Source: Armillaria gallica
Lineage: Eukaryota; Basidiomycota; Agaricomycetes; Agaricales; Physalacriaceae
DNA: 64,000 bases
Direction of reading: 5' to 3'
Assembly (NCBI GenBank): GCA_037576215.1
Contig: JBANDB010000002.1
Coordinates: forward strand, 2,976,001-3,040,000
In this document: piece after piece, positions 43,608 to 56,408 of the stretch
Layout: each line of letters opens with the position of its first letter
How positions within the stretch are numbered: the first letter of the stretch is position 1
Notes under the pieces: model-generated
Databases searched by the model: none
What the model saw: the letters and a program-made list of their open reading frames with translations, nothing else
Told to the model about the DNA's origin: nothing
Made by a program: the position numbers and the translations under genes

Positions 43608-46600
43608 TCACAACTTTGAAAGGGTCCTCATCGCATTAGCGACCGCGAAGCTTGACCTCGCCATGATCTGCCTCGACTCTTTCGTGACCTCCGCACTCTG
43701 CACCTCACTCAACTTGTTCGCATGCTCCGTCAAATCAGCAAGTAGCTGAGTCCCCTGCTTATAATGCCCCGGAGGCAGGTTATCGTTGCACACCGCCACG
43801 ATGCTTGACACAATCGTTATGATCTGTGTCAAGTTTTCGGTTAAATTGTTCGAAGGCGTTGGACTACGAACGCTCGACAAAACACTTTGGATAGTGTCAA
43901 TAACCGCCGTAGTTTGCGCTTCGAGATACGGCTGTAAAAGCGATCAACCACAGTCACGAAGTCACGGGAGAAGAAACTCAAAATACCTTGAGCTCAGCCC
44001 AATTATCTTCTACTACGTCACCCGTCGTGGAGTCATCGCTTCCAACACCATTTCCTGGTTGTCTATCGAATATCGGAGGGGGGGAATTTGTGTTTTCAGA
44101 GCTGGAGTTGTCTGAAGGCGTCCTCTGCCGGGTATCTAGACTCGGCCGTGATTGGGAGGCAGGAGACTCAGTAAAACGAGGTCCTCGTTCCGCATTGGAC
44201 GAAGAACTCGCTTTACGATAATGTCCCTCTTTCTCTGCAACCGACCGCAGCGATGGTGAGAAGCCGTTGGTCGCACTGCCACTGGGGATGTAAGGCGCAG
44301 TAGAAAACTGCTCCTGTTCAGCCTTCGTAGCTTTTCGTACGCAGATGGTCTTGCTGATATCGGTGATGGTAGCCGAGACGTGGCTGGCAGCGGCGTCCAA
44401 CAAGCTGACTGGCGACATGCCAGAACTCGTTGCGTGTGTCTTCGATGCTGCAACAAGGTTTCCCAGAGTGGCGTCTGCTCGTTCACGTAATGATCGAAGA
44501 GTATCGAGGTCAACATCGGAACGGTCTCTTGGAGGGCGCCGTTCAAATGCTCGGACGTCGTCAATAATGGAAGTTACGGCATTTACAACGGATTTCATTG
44601 GTGTGAGGACTCGCGTGGGGGCATTGGAACGCGCGGCAGTAAGCAGACCATCAATACCTGAAAGGAAGGCCGTAATATGGATATCCATAACTCCTCCGTC
44701 GCTTGAAACGGGTAGTTGATCCTCTAGATTGTTAAATTTAGGCGCCTGAGTGTACAGTTGAGAAGTAGCTAGACCAATGCTTGAAATTAGATACTTTCAT
44801 TCATATCCGGAACGGACTAACCTTTAACACTCCGCAGTTCTGTTTTAGCTTGTTCGTACTTGCGTTTATATTCCTTTAGCTGACTGTCCAGGTCACGCAT
44901 AATTACCAGATCAGAGTCTTTGGCCGTCATGAGCTCGTCGTTGCGGCGGGACAGCTCTTCGAGCTCGCGCAACAACCCTTGCATGTCCGAGCTTAGTTGC
45001 TCGATGGTTTCTGGATCAGCCTAGAATTCGCGGATCAGGCGAGTGGCGTGCAGTATAGCATATAAACATACCCCTCCTTCGCGCTCTTGCTCAAGAAGTT
45101 CACATCGATCACGCAGAATTTGGAGCTCGTCTTCATCCGCTTGCGCCCTTCGAGCTTCCCGCTCCTTCTCTCTTTGTCGAACCTCGCGCAACTCATCAAG
45201 CTCCTTCTGGAGAGAACGCATGGCAGTTGATTGCTCCTCAGCACGCTAAACGTAACCGTAAACGACTGTTACAACCAAAAAAGAAGGCTGGTGGCTCACC
45301 CGACGGAATACCTGCAACTCTTCTTCCATCTGACGTACACGCGCCTCCCCTTCCTGCCACTTGCGTTCTCGTAGTTCGGAGTCACCAAAGTCGCGTTGCA
45401 TATTTGTAATTTGAGTCTGCATCGTGGCGATTTTGTACTCATAATCTCGTCGCATCTTCTCGTTATCGTCTGATACGCTTGCCCTGCCCCCTGCGAGGCG
45501 AGAGGTTATTCCACCCGCGGAACGATCAGAATTCGCAGATGTCCTCCCATAAGACACCTTGTCAAAGTAGTCCTCTCCACTTCTCCCGGCGGCGACTTCG
45601 TCATCCTCGTCTTCGACTCCTTTCAATCTCGCGCTGAGCGCACTAAGTCCTACGGGACTACGCGGGCTTAGCGGATAATCGCTGGCGCTGTCAGGCTCAT
45701 CCACCACCCCACCCATAAAGGTAACATCTTGACTCGCATTCCGGCTCCGATCTCTATCATCCACCGTCGTACTGCTGCTCTCCCGGGCATCCCTGCCATA
45801 TGGTACCTCGATGTATTCTTCCTCCATGGTACTTTTGTTGGGGATGATCATACCACTGGTAGCCGTCGCGCTTTGCACGGGATTCGCCGTACCAGCACTA
45901 TCACTGGTCCCACTCACACTGGGAGCACTGGGTCGACGAATAGGAAATTCTCGCTCCCGCTCTCGTTCTCGTTCCTCTGATCGTCGAAGGGGGTATTCGC
46001 GGTCTCGATCTCTCTCATCAGAGCGTCGAAGGGGGTATTCTCGTTCTCGATCTCTTTCATCAGATCGTCTGGTCGTATCCTGCGAAGGCTTTCGTCGATA
46101 TGAAAGCGACGCCATGCTGGGAGTATAATTGTTATCATCACTTGTCCGACCCGCAAAGATATCTTCATTGGGCCGACGCCTATCTTCAGATGGTCGACGT
46201 GTTGAAATGCCAGAGCTATAGCTGGTGTCGACTGGGCGATCTGCAGAAACGCGTCCGGATGTTCTTGAGGTGCTTGTGCGAGGGGCAGAGTTGGCTGGAA
46301 AATCAGGAGCAGGGTAGTCATCGTAATTAGATCCAGGAGATCCTCGTCCAGAAGGCTGTTCAATGGTAGTAAGTTCAATGTGCCATGCCACAATCAATTC
46401 CATTGGTGTCCCCGGGGAAGCTTGTCAGAACAGTTCCTGTTTATGGCATCATATCGCTTGAGAGGCGAAAAGTAGCACCAAAAAGTCGCGAGCTTGTGCT
46501 GTCTCCTCGATTTGTAGAACAGGACATGTTGAGAACACACTTGGAGTCGTTCGAAGGGGTAAGAGACGTACCTGCAAGTACGTCTCTTGTTTATCCAACA

Positions 46601-47458
46601 GATGTTCCGGAACGAGTATACGATGTGGAGAAGATGACGACAAGCCCCGGCTTCTTCGGATGCACTTTTCGGAACCCAAGCGAATACGATGCCAAGGCGT
46701 GAAGGACTATTTGCATGCAAGGCGTCGCTAACACGCGACGTCATTGTGGCAGATCGTCCTTTCTACAATCACCGAGGAATTCAAAGATGCCCGTCAAAAG
46801 CCATTAATATCAGCGAGTCCTTTCGTCCAAGCTTCCCCCGGGATGTGGAATAGAATGAATGAGATAACAAATTGAGTACACGCACATCTTCCTTGAACTC
46901 TGGGTACCGCCGGGCCAACTCGAAATAGACGTCACTGGATAGATCTTCAAACCTGGCGGTAGGTAGAGTAGCTAGTTTCTGTCTAGCTTGATTCCGTTTA
47001 GGATGGAATTCCTCTCGGACAGGTAAGAAGGGCACTATAAACAAGAATATTGATGAGAGTCACAGGAGGCACGTCGGCAGAGCCTCTACCTTCTGTGTCA
47101 CCCTTCCTACGGACCAATTCATCGTACACATCGGTCGATAGTTCGTGAAACTGCTGGATAGTGAGTCGAGTGAGCTTTTGCCTTGCTGTTGACCGGGAAT
47201 TGGGTGGAGCTGCAGAACGTCAGCATCGGACAGTCCTTCGACCTACTGGGCATCATCCGCACCTTTGGATAGATAAACAGCCAGATATTTGCTCAGCTCA
47301 TCAAAATGTGTCTTTGATATGAGTCGATAGTCGATTGTCGGCACTGCGGGAACGGTTTTGTCTCTAATCGGTCGATAGGACTCTGTGCGATAGTTGGAGA
47401 TGCCTGAGAATGCTGTGGGCGTCGGCGACGGCGCTCGAGACTGAGAACGTTTATTCAT
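43608..47458 (-). CDS. SPA2: Spa2-like cell polarity scaffold
   Basis: After a Ser/Pro-rich start (MNKRSQSRAPSPTPTAFSG) and THFDELSKYLAVYL come two Spa2 homology domain repeats: STARQKLTRLTIQQFHELST and then ARQKLATLPTARFEDLSSDV followed by ELARRYPEF. A long disordered region, a coiled coil (MRSLQKELDELREVRQRE and further heptads near 44820-45220), and a C-terminal helical domain (SGIDGLLTAARSNAPTRVLT, then IITIVSSIVAVCNDNLPPGH) follow. Spa2 is a polarisome scaffold at hyphal tips that links formins, Cdc42 signalling and MAP kinase components. The disordered region holds near-perfect repeats of RRSDERDREREYPL. The gene runs over about seven exons, all on the minus strand. I am confident of the family; length fits filamentous fungi. 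Confidence 0.88.
45940..46075 (-). repeat. In-frame tandem repeat within SPA2
   Basis: Three imperfect 42-base units encode RRSDERDREREYPL-type repeats, ending in RRSEEREREREREFPIRR. Such Arg/Glu/Asp repeats expand easily by slippage and may vary in number between strains. Confidence 0.75.
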
Positions 47459-48736
47459 GTGTGTCGATGGTGGTGGTAAATGGTCAACAGAGATGTGGAG
47501 TGCCCATTATCGTATGGGACAAGGACAACATGCTGGATCCTCGTGTTTGCACCACCAAATAACACCAACACGTGCGGAGCGAATTCCGGAAATCAGTTTC
47601 AAATTGAAAGGACAAAACATTTCCTGAAATTATTGCCGGTAAATTTATTTATAAATAATTAGGGTGATAACCTACCTGACTCTTCGTCTTTATCTTGAGG
47701 TACACCTTCACACATTATCTGAGAGAACAATTGTCGGACAGCGGGAGAAGTAGGAACAGACACCGAAGGCTTCCGGATCTTCGAGAGTCCCAGTATCACA
47801 GCGGCAAGTTGTAGCTAGCGTAGACCAAGCACGACAAACCCACGCAAGAATCGCAGGAAAAAAAATCTTGGCAGGCTCGGTCGAATTGTGGAATTCGAAT
47901 TCTTCGCTGGACGGTCCATGAGGAACCATTTCCTCCCAGAGAGATGCTAAGTGACTCCCACTAGTGAGGAACGAGGCCAGAAATACACGTCTCCTGGTAA
48001 CCACGTGAAACAAGCATGTTGGCTTGCAAGGAACTGCGATTTGTCCCTGTGAAGTTACGGGGCATGTCTTCCACAAGGGTTCAAGCTTACGATAACTAAC
48101 ACTGGACGCATAGTTGACTAAAAAGGCCCGAGGTTTCATGGCCATAAATAGCGTTGAATCAAGTCGAGAAGGACAGAGAAGCAAATTGCCTCCCACAGAG
48201 AATGATAGAAGAGCTATGCCCAAGGATTCGAAGTGTTGTTTTCTGAGAGTCATACGGATTTTGAGAACAACAGTTTCGAGTAAAGAGCGTATTGGTAAGA
48301 TTTAGATTAAACTTCTTCTGTTGGTCCAGTATTCGAGGGTCGACGCTGACGTACTGGACGAAGGGTGTTCCTAGCGGACAACGGAGGTGATTCGCCATAC
48401 CTGTGACCAATCCTAACATGGGCAACCTATCATCGCCGCTTGCTAGTGTAGGGACCAGCCATAGGTCTAGCGGTTCACGAATATTACCCTCGGTAGCCAG
48501 TTCAGTGTGCGCCGACTTGTAAAGGCGGGTGGGTAAGTACTTTGACACCCCCGACGACCGTAAGGTGACAGTTCATAATTATCTCCGAATTGGCTTCAAG
48601 TATCAGTTTTCACAACATTCTGAATATGATTTAATATTCTGGAAAGGATCAATTTGGTTACAATCAGGTAAAAAAAAAAAGTTGACTACTAGCCTTCAAT
48701 TTTTATAAGCCGAAAGGTAAATCCATGCAACCGTGG
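47459..48736. other. Region with possible uncharacterised minus-strand gene
   Basis: Two overlapping minus-strand frames (48548-48159 and 48253-47708) are longer than expected by chance and could be exons of one gene, for example with ATEGNIREPLDLWLVPTLAS in the first. No domain is recognised and no good splice pair joins them, so I do not call a gene. A ten-A run lies at about 48671-48680. Confidence 0.25.
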
Positions 48737-50049
48737 TCACTGGTAGTTTCGCTCCCACTCCCATGTCTGCTCTGAGCCATAGCCTGATATCTTTTTGAGT
48801 AGGTGCATATCTTTCACATGGCTGCAGCCATCTCCTGGGACCGGACACCACCTAAACTTCTGTAATGATTCCCGATGCAAATCAATCATCTTTGCCAATG
48901 CACCGTCGGAGCACCGCAACACGCGGTGCAGAACAATGCTCTCCAATCGTGGACACATTGACCCTTCAATCAAACCAACGACCTTGTTTGACACGCAGGC
49001 ATTATCGCCTGAATCGTACAAGGCAAGGTGTCTGATGGAAGCAGACATAACCTCTAAGCATTGACAGAGGTTACTCTCCGAGATTCCTGTACCTTCCAAG
49101 TGGAGCCGTTCAATGGTACATGAAGACCGTAGGAGAAAAGACATAAATGCGCTCTGAGGCCATGCCATTTGGCTTGTAAATCCGCAGGTGAACATCACTT
49201 TTCGTAGATTCGGGCAAAGCAAATGAGAGAAGAAACGGGCAAGGGATTCATGAACGGTGACGAGATTGATGGTGTAGAGAGAAAGCGAGGTGAGGTGCTG
49301 AAGAGTGATTACCGGGAGATTGGTGGCGTTTCCGTCACCGTTCATAGACCGTGAAAATCTCCTGAAGTCACATTTGACCAGATTAGGACATCTGTTGAGA
49401 GTGGCGTATGCTTCTTCCACCGTTACGCAGGTGTCCAGTGTGAGATGCAACAAATGCGACCATGGCGCCTTTAGGATGGCGAGTCCACTTAAGCCGCCTG
49501 AAGAGTCCCATGCTCCCCAAGACGAGCAAAATCCCCATGTAAACCTTTCAAGTGGAACGTCGTTAGAGAATAGGAATGTATTGAGCTCGCTGATGTCGGC
49601 CTCCGAACCACGAACCACATCAATAGTTAGCTCTCGGAGATGGCACATGTCTGCGTTGCCAAATGCATCCCGAAAAATGAGTTTGACCCTGGAAGGAAGA
49701 GATGCACGCGTTCCCATCGAGTAGACGCGGAGCTCAGAGTGTGTAGGAGCCGAGCAACATCGGCATAAGAAAATGGATGTGTGCTGTAATCGACTCTAAA
49801 GGAGAGCAGACAACTACCTGAGTGGTCGAGCCATGCCTGTATCAGGCGAGGTTCACATCTCGGAGACTTGACTTGGAAGGAACACCAAAGCTCGGGAGAA
49901 GACAAAGCGAGCGACCTCCACAAATGACATATTCTTGAGAGAACGAAGGGTGCGGCATTATTAGACACGGTGACATAGCTGTCCGTGGGTAGTGTGTCGG
50001 TGAAAATATGTGCTAACAACTCTGAAGGGAGATCATTCAGAGTAAGCAT
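48737..50049 (-). CDS. F-box protein with leucine-rich repeats
   Basis: The start MLTLNDLPSELLAHIFTDTL is a clear F-box, followed by LSRICHLWRSLALSSPELW. F-box proteins recruit substrates to the SCF ubiquitin ligase through Skp1. The rest consists of irregular leucine-rich repeats (LRELTIDVV, LTSLSLYTINLV, LERFTWGFCSSWG, IRHLALYDSGDN). The gene seems to be a single exon of about 437 residues. The frame shifts by one base at an A run (complement of TTT at 49682-49684): one more A would give GSKLIFRDAFGNADMCHL and run on to the stop at 48737. Such F-box/LRR genes form large, fast-evolving families in mushrooms, so no specific role can be given. Confidence 0.78.
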
Positions 50050-50641
50050 TTCGATTCAAGATAGTATCTAGAGAGTGGTTGTAATCGATGTCGTCAATTG
50101 TTTAGATAGATTGCCTACCTAGACTGAAAATAAGATTCGTAAATCTTTGCTGGCAAATAAAGGTGAGGTGCATACCATGGCGTCACTGTCCTTGTGAGGC
50201 CGCGTTCGGTAACACGGGCCGATACGAATCGTGATCGGTCAATGAACATGATGCCGGCTGGGTTCGGGTACGGAAAAATCGACTCTGCTTCCGTCCTCCA
50301 CAACGTCAGCCATTCACATCATACTCCGTCGTTCCGTTCGTCTCCACGTAATAATATAGATTTCTTGACCTACCGTCTTCGAGCGATGAGGAACAGAATT
50401 TCCGGCGCGTCGACCTGTTTCCAGTCTAGTCTCTGCAACCGCAGTCTGTTTCACGCCTGACTGTCTGCGAAGTTGTCGTCTTGGCTCCATAGAATTCAGG
50501 CCTTGCAGAGTAGCTGAAGCGGTGGCGATGAAGCAAGTGTTCTCAGTAGAACGGCGAAACGCAGGAGCGACTGACATGCTACAAAAGCCAGGCTGCAATT
50601 TTGTAGCTTAAGAATGTTCTTATCTGGTCCTTGCTGCGTTC
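50050..50641. other. Divergent intergenic region
   Basis: This is the promoter region of both the F-box gene and the FAD monooxygenase. No gene is supported. Confidence 0.45.
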
Positions 50642-52111
50642 ATGTTACCTTCGGAGACCTCTGTGCTTATCGTCGGTGCAGGCCCAACGGGCCTCGCTGC
50701 TGCCATTTCACTCGCCCAACAAATCAAAGACTTCATAATTGTCGACGCCATCCTTGAAGGACAGAATTCTTCGAGAGCTAGCGCAGTCCACGCAGCTACC
50801 CTGGAGGTGAGTTCGTTTCATTAACCGAATGACCGTAATAGACTTACTCGAATACAGGCCCTTGACACCATAGGATGCGCAGGCCCCATTATCTCTAAAG
50901 GCATGACAGGCAAAGGGATGGTGTTTAAAAGGAACACTGCATCTTTTACCATGGCTGAGATGGAGGAATTGAGAGCTTATACTCGCTTCCCTTACGTTCT
51001 ATTGGTACCTCAGTACAGCGTCGAAGAGGTTCTCAATGCTAAACTCCGTGAGCTCGGCGTACAAGTCGTACGTCCTCTTTGCGTCGTAGCTATGAAGAGT
51101 TGTAAGGAGCATCATGGTTTGGAAGTGTCTTTCGAAACGGGGAAGTCATTAGAACCCGCTATGTCATTGGTGCCGATGGAAAGCAGTCAGCTGTGAGTAG
51201 CTTGAATATGATACGTACAGGAGCAAAATGTATTGATGCAGTCGCAGGTACGGCGGCTCGCAGGGATCTCATATACCGAGCCTGATAGCATAGCCGTCCA
51301 AGACTCTGTGGCCCAGCTTGTCATCGCTGATGTCGTATTTTCTCCCTCAAAGGATGCCCACATATCTAAGAGCTACATTATCGGCAACATCTCGCCCGCC
51401 GGCGTATTCTTGACGATTCCAATGCCGCCACAACGTGACCCCGTTACTGGTCAAGACGAAGAATCAGATGTCGTGAAAATCATTTTCAATGTTCCCCGAT
51501 CTTCTGGACCACCGCCTTCCAATCCGCCTCTATCCTACATTCAAGAACACATCGACATGCAAGGTCCTCCCCATCTTTCCTCTGATTCGACTTTGAACTC
51601 CCAATCCATACGCATCACCAAAACGGTTTGGTCAACCAGATACAAGCTGAGTTCTGCGGTTGCCCAGGTGTTCGTTAAACGCATTCATAACGAAGATGGC
51701 TCCCTCGGAGGTACGGTGATTATCATTGGTGATGCCGGACGCACACATTCGCCTATGGGAGGACAAGGAATGAATCTTGGCCTTCGAGATGCAATTTTAC
51801 TGGGCACTGTGCTGAAGAAGGGTGTTCTGGATCGGGAGGAGAAATGCCGGGAGTTGGAAGAATGGGGCAGGTCGAGGCGTTCGCGCGCTCTGAATACTAT
51901 CCGGACAACGAAGACAATCGCATATCTGACAGATCATCTCATTTCACCGAGCTCATTTGTTGCGGCCGTAGCGTATTGGACGTTCTGGCTTCTGACCAGA
52001 CTTAATTTCATCAAAAGGCGAGTATTTCTGCTTTCTTTGAATTAGAAATCGAACACTTACAAGCTGAATAGGATGAGTGCCTGGAGGCTTAGCGGACTGG
52101 GGAATGTGTAA
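50642..52111 (+). CDS. FAD-dependent aromatic-type monooxygenase
   Basis: The N-terminal dinucleotide fold reads SVLIVGAGPTGLAAAISLA (GxGxxG), the DG motif is YVIGADGKQSAV near 51160, and the GD motif is IIGDAGRTHSPMGGQGMNLG near 51730. These three define the PheA/TfdB and PHBH class of single-component flavin hydroxylases, which use NAD(P)H and O2 on aromatic or polyketide substrates. The C-terminal thioredoxin-like domain of phenol hydroxylases seems to be absent. Introns lie near 50808-50857 and 51195-51247, and a last one at about 52019-52071 seems to have a GC donor; it joins to a tail ending GLGNV. One base is missing in the A run 51135-51137: one more A would give SFENGEVIRTRYVIGADG. 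Family sure; substrate unknown. Confidence 0.85.
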
Positions 52112-52333
52112 ACGATGAAGGCACAGCACAACGGAATCATTGAAACTCGGACTTTCTGGATGCAACACTATATCGGTTCAAGGATAGCATTTGCTTTTAT
52201 GATTTGCATGTACTCGATAGATACACTTGTGAATCTCAGCGAATGCCATTGGCCAGCCTGGTGCTACCGGTCCGGGCCGTGAGAACTACTGTCAATCTTG
52301 CCTAAATTTGATTTTTTCCAACACAATGTAGCA

Positions 52334-54153
52334 ATGCTGCCCTTTCCACCCATGGTTAGACACAAACCATCACCTTCCTTTAACATTACTTCCTTGACAG
52401 TGTCTATACCGACGAAGAAAAGGGCACAGTCAACGACTCCCTCCCGATGGAGCACCCTGGAATTCAGAATATACCTCCTCATTATCGCGCTGGTCGTACC
52501 ATGGATGGCATGGGTCGTCATTCGGATAAGCCTTCCTACCCATCCTGCTTACCATCTCTTCTCAGACAGACTCTCCAGCGGTTGGCTCTTCGGCTGGCCG
52601 GTCGACAACTGGGACGCTCAGTACCGCTCGTTTCGAAATAATGTCCCTATCTTAGCTGCAGTCGCAGGAGTGCATGCCCTATTGACGTATTTCGTTCCCA
52701 CGCAGCTGCGTTTACGCCTCAATCTAGTGTTTGCATTGATCTTCAATGTCGCGTTGCATGGAACGAGCACCCTCAAAATCCTTGTAATCCTTAGTCTTAA
52801 CTATGCTCTGAGAGCACGGCATCCATCCTTCACCTGGGTATTCAACATCGCCATGTTGTTTGCCAATGACAGGTTTTCCGGGTACTCCTATGCATCCATA
52901 TCACCATCTTTGGGATGGTTAGACGACTGGGAAGGCGTCTATCCGCGCTGGTACATCTCGTTCAACATCACCATGCTTCGTCTCGTCTCGTTCAACATGG
53001 ATTATTATGCTGCAGTGAGTTTTCTGACATATGTACGTCTTCTGTTGACATATACTGGCTAGACGACAACCCCGAAATCAGATTCACACCCACCACATGC
53101 ATACAGTTTCCCTGTGTACCTCACCTACGCCCTTTTTGCTCCATTATACATCGCTGGACCGATAATTCCGTTCAACGATTTCCTGGCGCAAATCGAACCG
53201 CAATCAACGCGCCCACTTACTCAGAAACAAGAAGAACGCCCTACCACCTTGATCAAGCCTTACTTTGTCCGTTTCATCTTCACCCTTCTCACTATGGAGG
53301 TCCTCATTCATACCATGTACGTCGTTGCCATCAAAGATGTGCGTCCTTGGGAACATGCCGCATACCTCCCCTCCGAACTCGCACTCCTCTCTTTCTTCTC
53401 TCTCATCCATGTCTGGCTTAAGCTTCTCATTCCCTGGCGTTTCTTCCGCCTCTGGAGCCTCCTGGCTGGTATAGATCCCCCAGAAAACATGGTTCGCTGC
53501 ATGGCCAACAATTATAGTGCCTTGGCATTCTGGCGTGCCTGGCACAGGAGCTTCAACCTGTGGATTGTGCGATACATCTACATTCCCCTCGGGGGCTCCC
53601 ATCGGCAACTCCTCAATTCGCTCCTCATATTCACCTTTGTTGCACTTTGGCACGATCTCACCTTCCGCTTATTGGCGTGGGGATGGCTCGTTAGTATCTT
53701 TCTCATCCCGGAAATGGTGGCAGGGTGGGTCTTTAGTACTGAGAAGGTGAGTTGTTTCCAGGTCCTTGCCTTCTTCTTGCCACTCATTAGTACCTCCAGT
53801 TTGGGGACCGCCCGTGGTATCGACATCTTTGTGCCTTAGGTGCTGTGCTAAACGCTCTCATGATGATGGCTGCTAATCTTGTGGGGTTCGTCATTGGCAC
53901 TGACGGGGTGCGCTATTTCGTAAAACAGTTGGTTGGGACAAAAGAAGGTACTACTCATCTCTTGCTGGATTCGTTGCATCTACTAACACTTTTCAGGTCT
54001 TCAATTTCTTGTATGTGCGGTGGCAGGAATGTTTATAGGCGTGCAGGTTATGTTTGAGTATCGGTAAGTTCGCTTCCGAGTGCTCTTTAATTATTTCATA
54101 ATCTCCTATCCAGGGAGGAAGAGAAGCGAAGGGGGATATACAGACGGTGTTGA
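52334..54153 (+). CDS. GUP1: Gup1-like MBOAT membrane acyltransferase
   Basis: The protein has about ten hydrophobic segments and the MBOAT layout. Recognisable Gup1 blocks are WLDDWEGVYPRWYISFNITM, NMDYYAA, PLYIAGPIIPFNDFLAQ, FWRAWHRSFNLWIVRYIYIP and FVALWHDLTFRLLAWGW, with the MBOAT catalytic His in ALWHD. Gup1 remodels GPI anchors by O-acylation in the ER and was first described in glycerol uptake. Introns are few; one before FGDRPWYRHLCALGAVLNAL and two near the end join the last exons to EEEKRRGIYRRC. The start was taken at 52334; a Met at 52352 is possible. The gene appears intact at about 560 residues. Confidence 0.92.
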
Positions 54154-54613
54154 GAGGAGAACGATACCCATGGAAGATAATGTCTTTATCGCAAAAGTAT
54201 TACAGTCCGCCAAGGATGCTGTTATGTAGCCATCATAAATACTACCTGGGTTGTGTCTTAAATTGTTGATCTATATCATCTTCTATCGTTCACCGACGCT
54301 ATGGTACAAAAGGTCCCAACATGCCATGGAGGTGTCTCGATCTACATGACCACCCTGCTAATACTTCTAGGGACAAAAATCTGTCTCTCTGAAAAACGTG
54401 CAAATGTTTCACACAGTACGTAGTCAATACATACAAGTCCATCTAATTGTACAGCAATAGCACGCTGCTAACCTGAGCAAGCGTACAAAGGAACGAACTA
54501 TTGCTTTAGATAGACGATAAGATAAACGGTGGAATGGGGACTGAGAAGACGAAGGGTATATAGACAATATGGGGAATATGTTTCATCAAACACATGCACC
54601 AGGCACGCTTTCG
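54154..54613. other. Convergent intergenic region
   Basis: Shared 3' flank of GUP1 and the GH71 gene. No gene is seen. Confidence 0.5.
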
Positions 54614-56366
54614 TTAAACGGAGGCTGTAGGAGCGGGTGTGGGTGTCCCAGTAGCAGTAACAGCTACCGTGGCGGGAGCGGTAGCAGGCAAAGAAGGGGT
54701 TGCCTCACATGCGACAGCAAGGCCTGATGTGAGCGCAGCCAGCCCATCTGCCTGAAGTGAGTCAGGATCTCCGGCTGGAACAGTCCCGACGTAGGCGTTG
54801 AAGTTATAAATTCCATATATACACTCGGAGACGATCTCCTTCAAACTGGTGTCGTTGACGACGGCGTTACCATCCCGGGTGAGCGCAAAGGCTTGTGCAC
54901 CTAAGTCCATTGGCACGGAGAATGCAGATGCACCGGCCGGGGCGTCATAGCTGTATTCCGTGCCGCCGGAGTTGACGGTGACGGTTCCATTGGCGGTGAG
55001 GAGAGAGACGACAAATACTTCATCGGCAAGAGTTTCCCAGCCATTTGGACGGCCGTTGAAGTAGTTGCCGCTGGTGTTGCTAGCAGGACCCATGGTGGTA
55101 TCTGTGGAGTCGCAGTCGATATCGCGTGGTGTTGGACGATACCAGTAGATGAGTTGGTCGTCCTTTATGTAGTCAGAAACACTGGTAGAGCCGGCTTTGT
55201 ATGCAGAGATGAAAGGCTTGGCCATTTCGAGCCAGCCGTTATGAGGCCTAAGAAAGCAGTTAGAAATTCGAACGTGTTGGTCTATATGAACCACACTCAC
55301 ATATCATTAACCCACTTAGAGCCGCCGTCATCAGTGTGAGGAGATGACAATGGAGCGACGTAGTGAGACTCTCCGTAATCGTTCCATGTTACAATTTCAA
55401 CATATTCCGGCGCCGACTTGAGGATATCATTCCAGCGTTGATACCAGAGCAAATCACCGGGGAACACCCAATTCTTGCTGTAGGTAACTTCACCGCCAAA
55501 GTGGGTGGAGAACCAGGGCGAGGCCGCTATTAGATGACTTCATTAGTGGCTGATTCATGTTGATTCCGGAGAACAATCAACGCACGAGCTATGAGACTTT
55601 TGTCGGCGACGGTTGTCAAGTAGGTCTTGTCACCATCAGTAACAGTGATATCTACGCCTCCTTGTGGTGCCTTGTTGTTGCCATCACTGGGCCAGCCCAT
55701 CCAGTTGAGGGCACCGTCAAGATTGGAAAAGTCGCCTTCTCCAGGGTGAAAGTTGGGCGCCACGAACAGGTCCAGACCTGCTGTGGAGCGTACGGTAGCG
55801 ATGTCTAAACCGTCGCCTAGAATTCAAGTATTCAATGTCTAGTAGGACATGTAGGGCACGGCTGCTGTACCTGAAAACGACGAAACAAACACCTTGCCGT
55901 TGATAGTAAGTTGTGCCGGTTTGGATCCAAACTGCGCAATTTTGGAACCAACGCCGGAAGCATCGGATGGATCCCACCAGTTGAAGTCAAAGGAGAGAAA
56001 GACTTTCATGTCATTGTTGGCCGCAGACTCGTATGCATACCCTAACTGTTTATCGGTGTAATCGTCTGTACCGATGTTCAACGCGAAGGCGTCGATACCG
56101 TAGGATTTCGCGCGCTGCATGTCAGCATCATAGTCGGAGGCGTTGTTTCTGTTGGAGACGATACCGATCTATTGAGAGCAGTAACGGTGAGCCTTGACAA
56201 AATGGAAACAAAAGTTATAACGCACCATGAAGTGGGAGAAGACAAGTTTTTCACCAGTCGTTTCCCGTTTAGATAAGTTGTAGTGCGGAATGGGAGCACT
56301 CAGGACGGCGAGTAAAAAAGGTAAAAGAAAGACGAGAAAGTAATGAAAGGACGGAATGCGCAGCAT
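54614..56366 (-). CDS. Secreted GH71 alpha-1,3-glucanase
   Basis: A signal peptide (MLRIPSFHYFLVFLLPFLLA) is followed by LSKRET, a Kex2-type site. Family blocks are VFSHFMIGIVSNRNN, YDADMQRAKSYGIDAFALNI, KVFLSFDFNWWD, GLDLFVAPNFHPGEGDFS, DGALNWMGWPSDGN, PWFSTHFGG, VEIVTWNDYGESHYV and DQLIYWYRPTPRD. GH71 enzymes hydrolyse alpha-1,3-glucan of fungal cell walls and act in cell separation, wall remodelling or attack on other fungi. The C-terminus is a beta-domain and a short Thr/Pro/Ala-rich tail (TATGTPTPAPTASV). Introns are few and in phase. A TATAAAAG box lies just upstream. The gene looks intact. Confidence 0.93.
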
Positions 56367-56399
56367 TGTTGAGTGATAGCAATTGCCCTTCCAATTGGG

Positions 56400-56408
56400 C
56401 TTTTATAC
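56400..56408 (-). promoter_or_regulatory. TATA box of the GH71 gene
   Basis: On the minus strand GGTATAAAAGCCC lies about 35 to 40 bases before the ATG at 56366. It is a strong consensus match, but leaves a very short 5' leader. Confidence 0.6.

Noticed and set aside
44136..44719. Long frames on both strands across SPA2
   Set aside because: They are antisense or shifted shadows of the SPA2 coding sequence.
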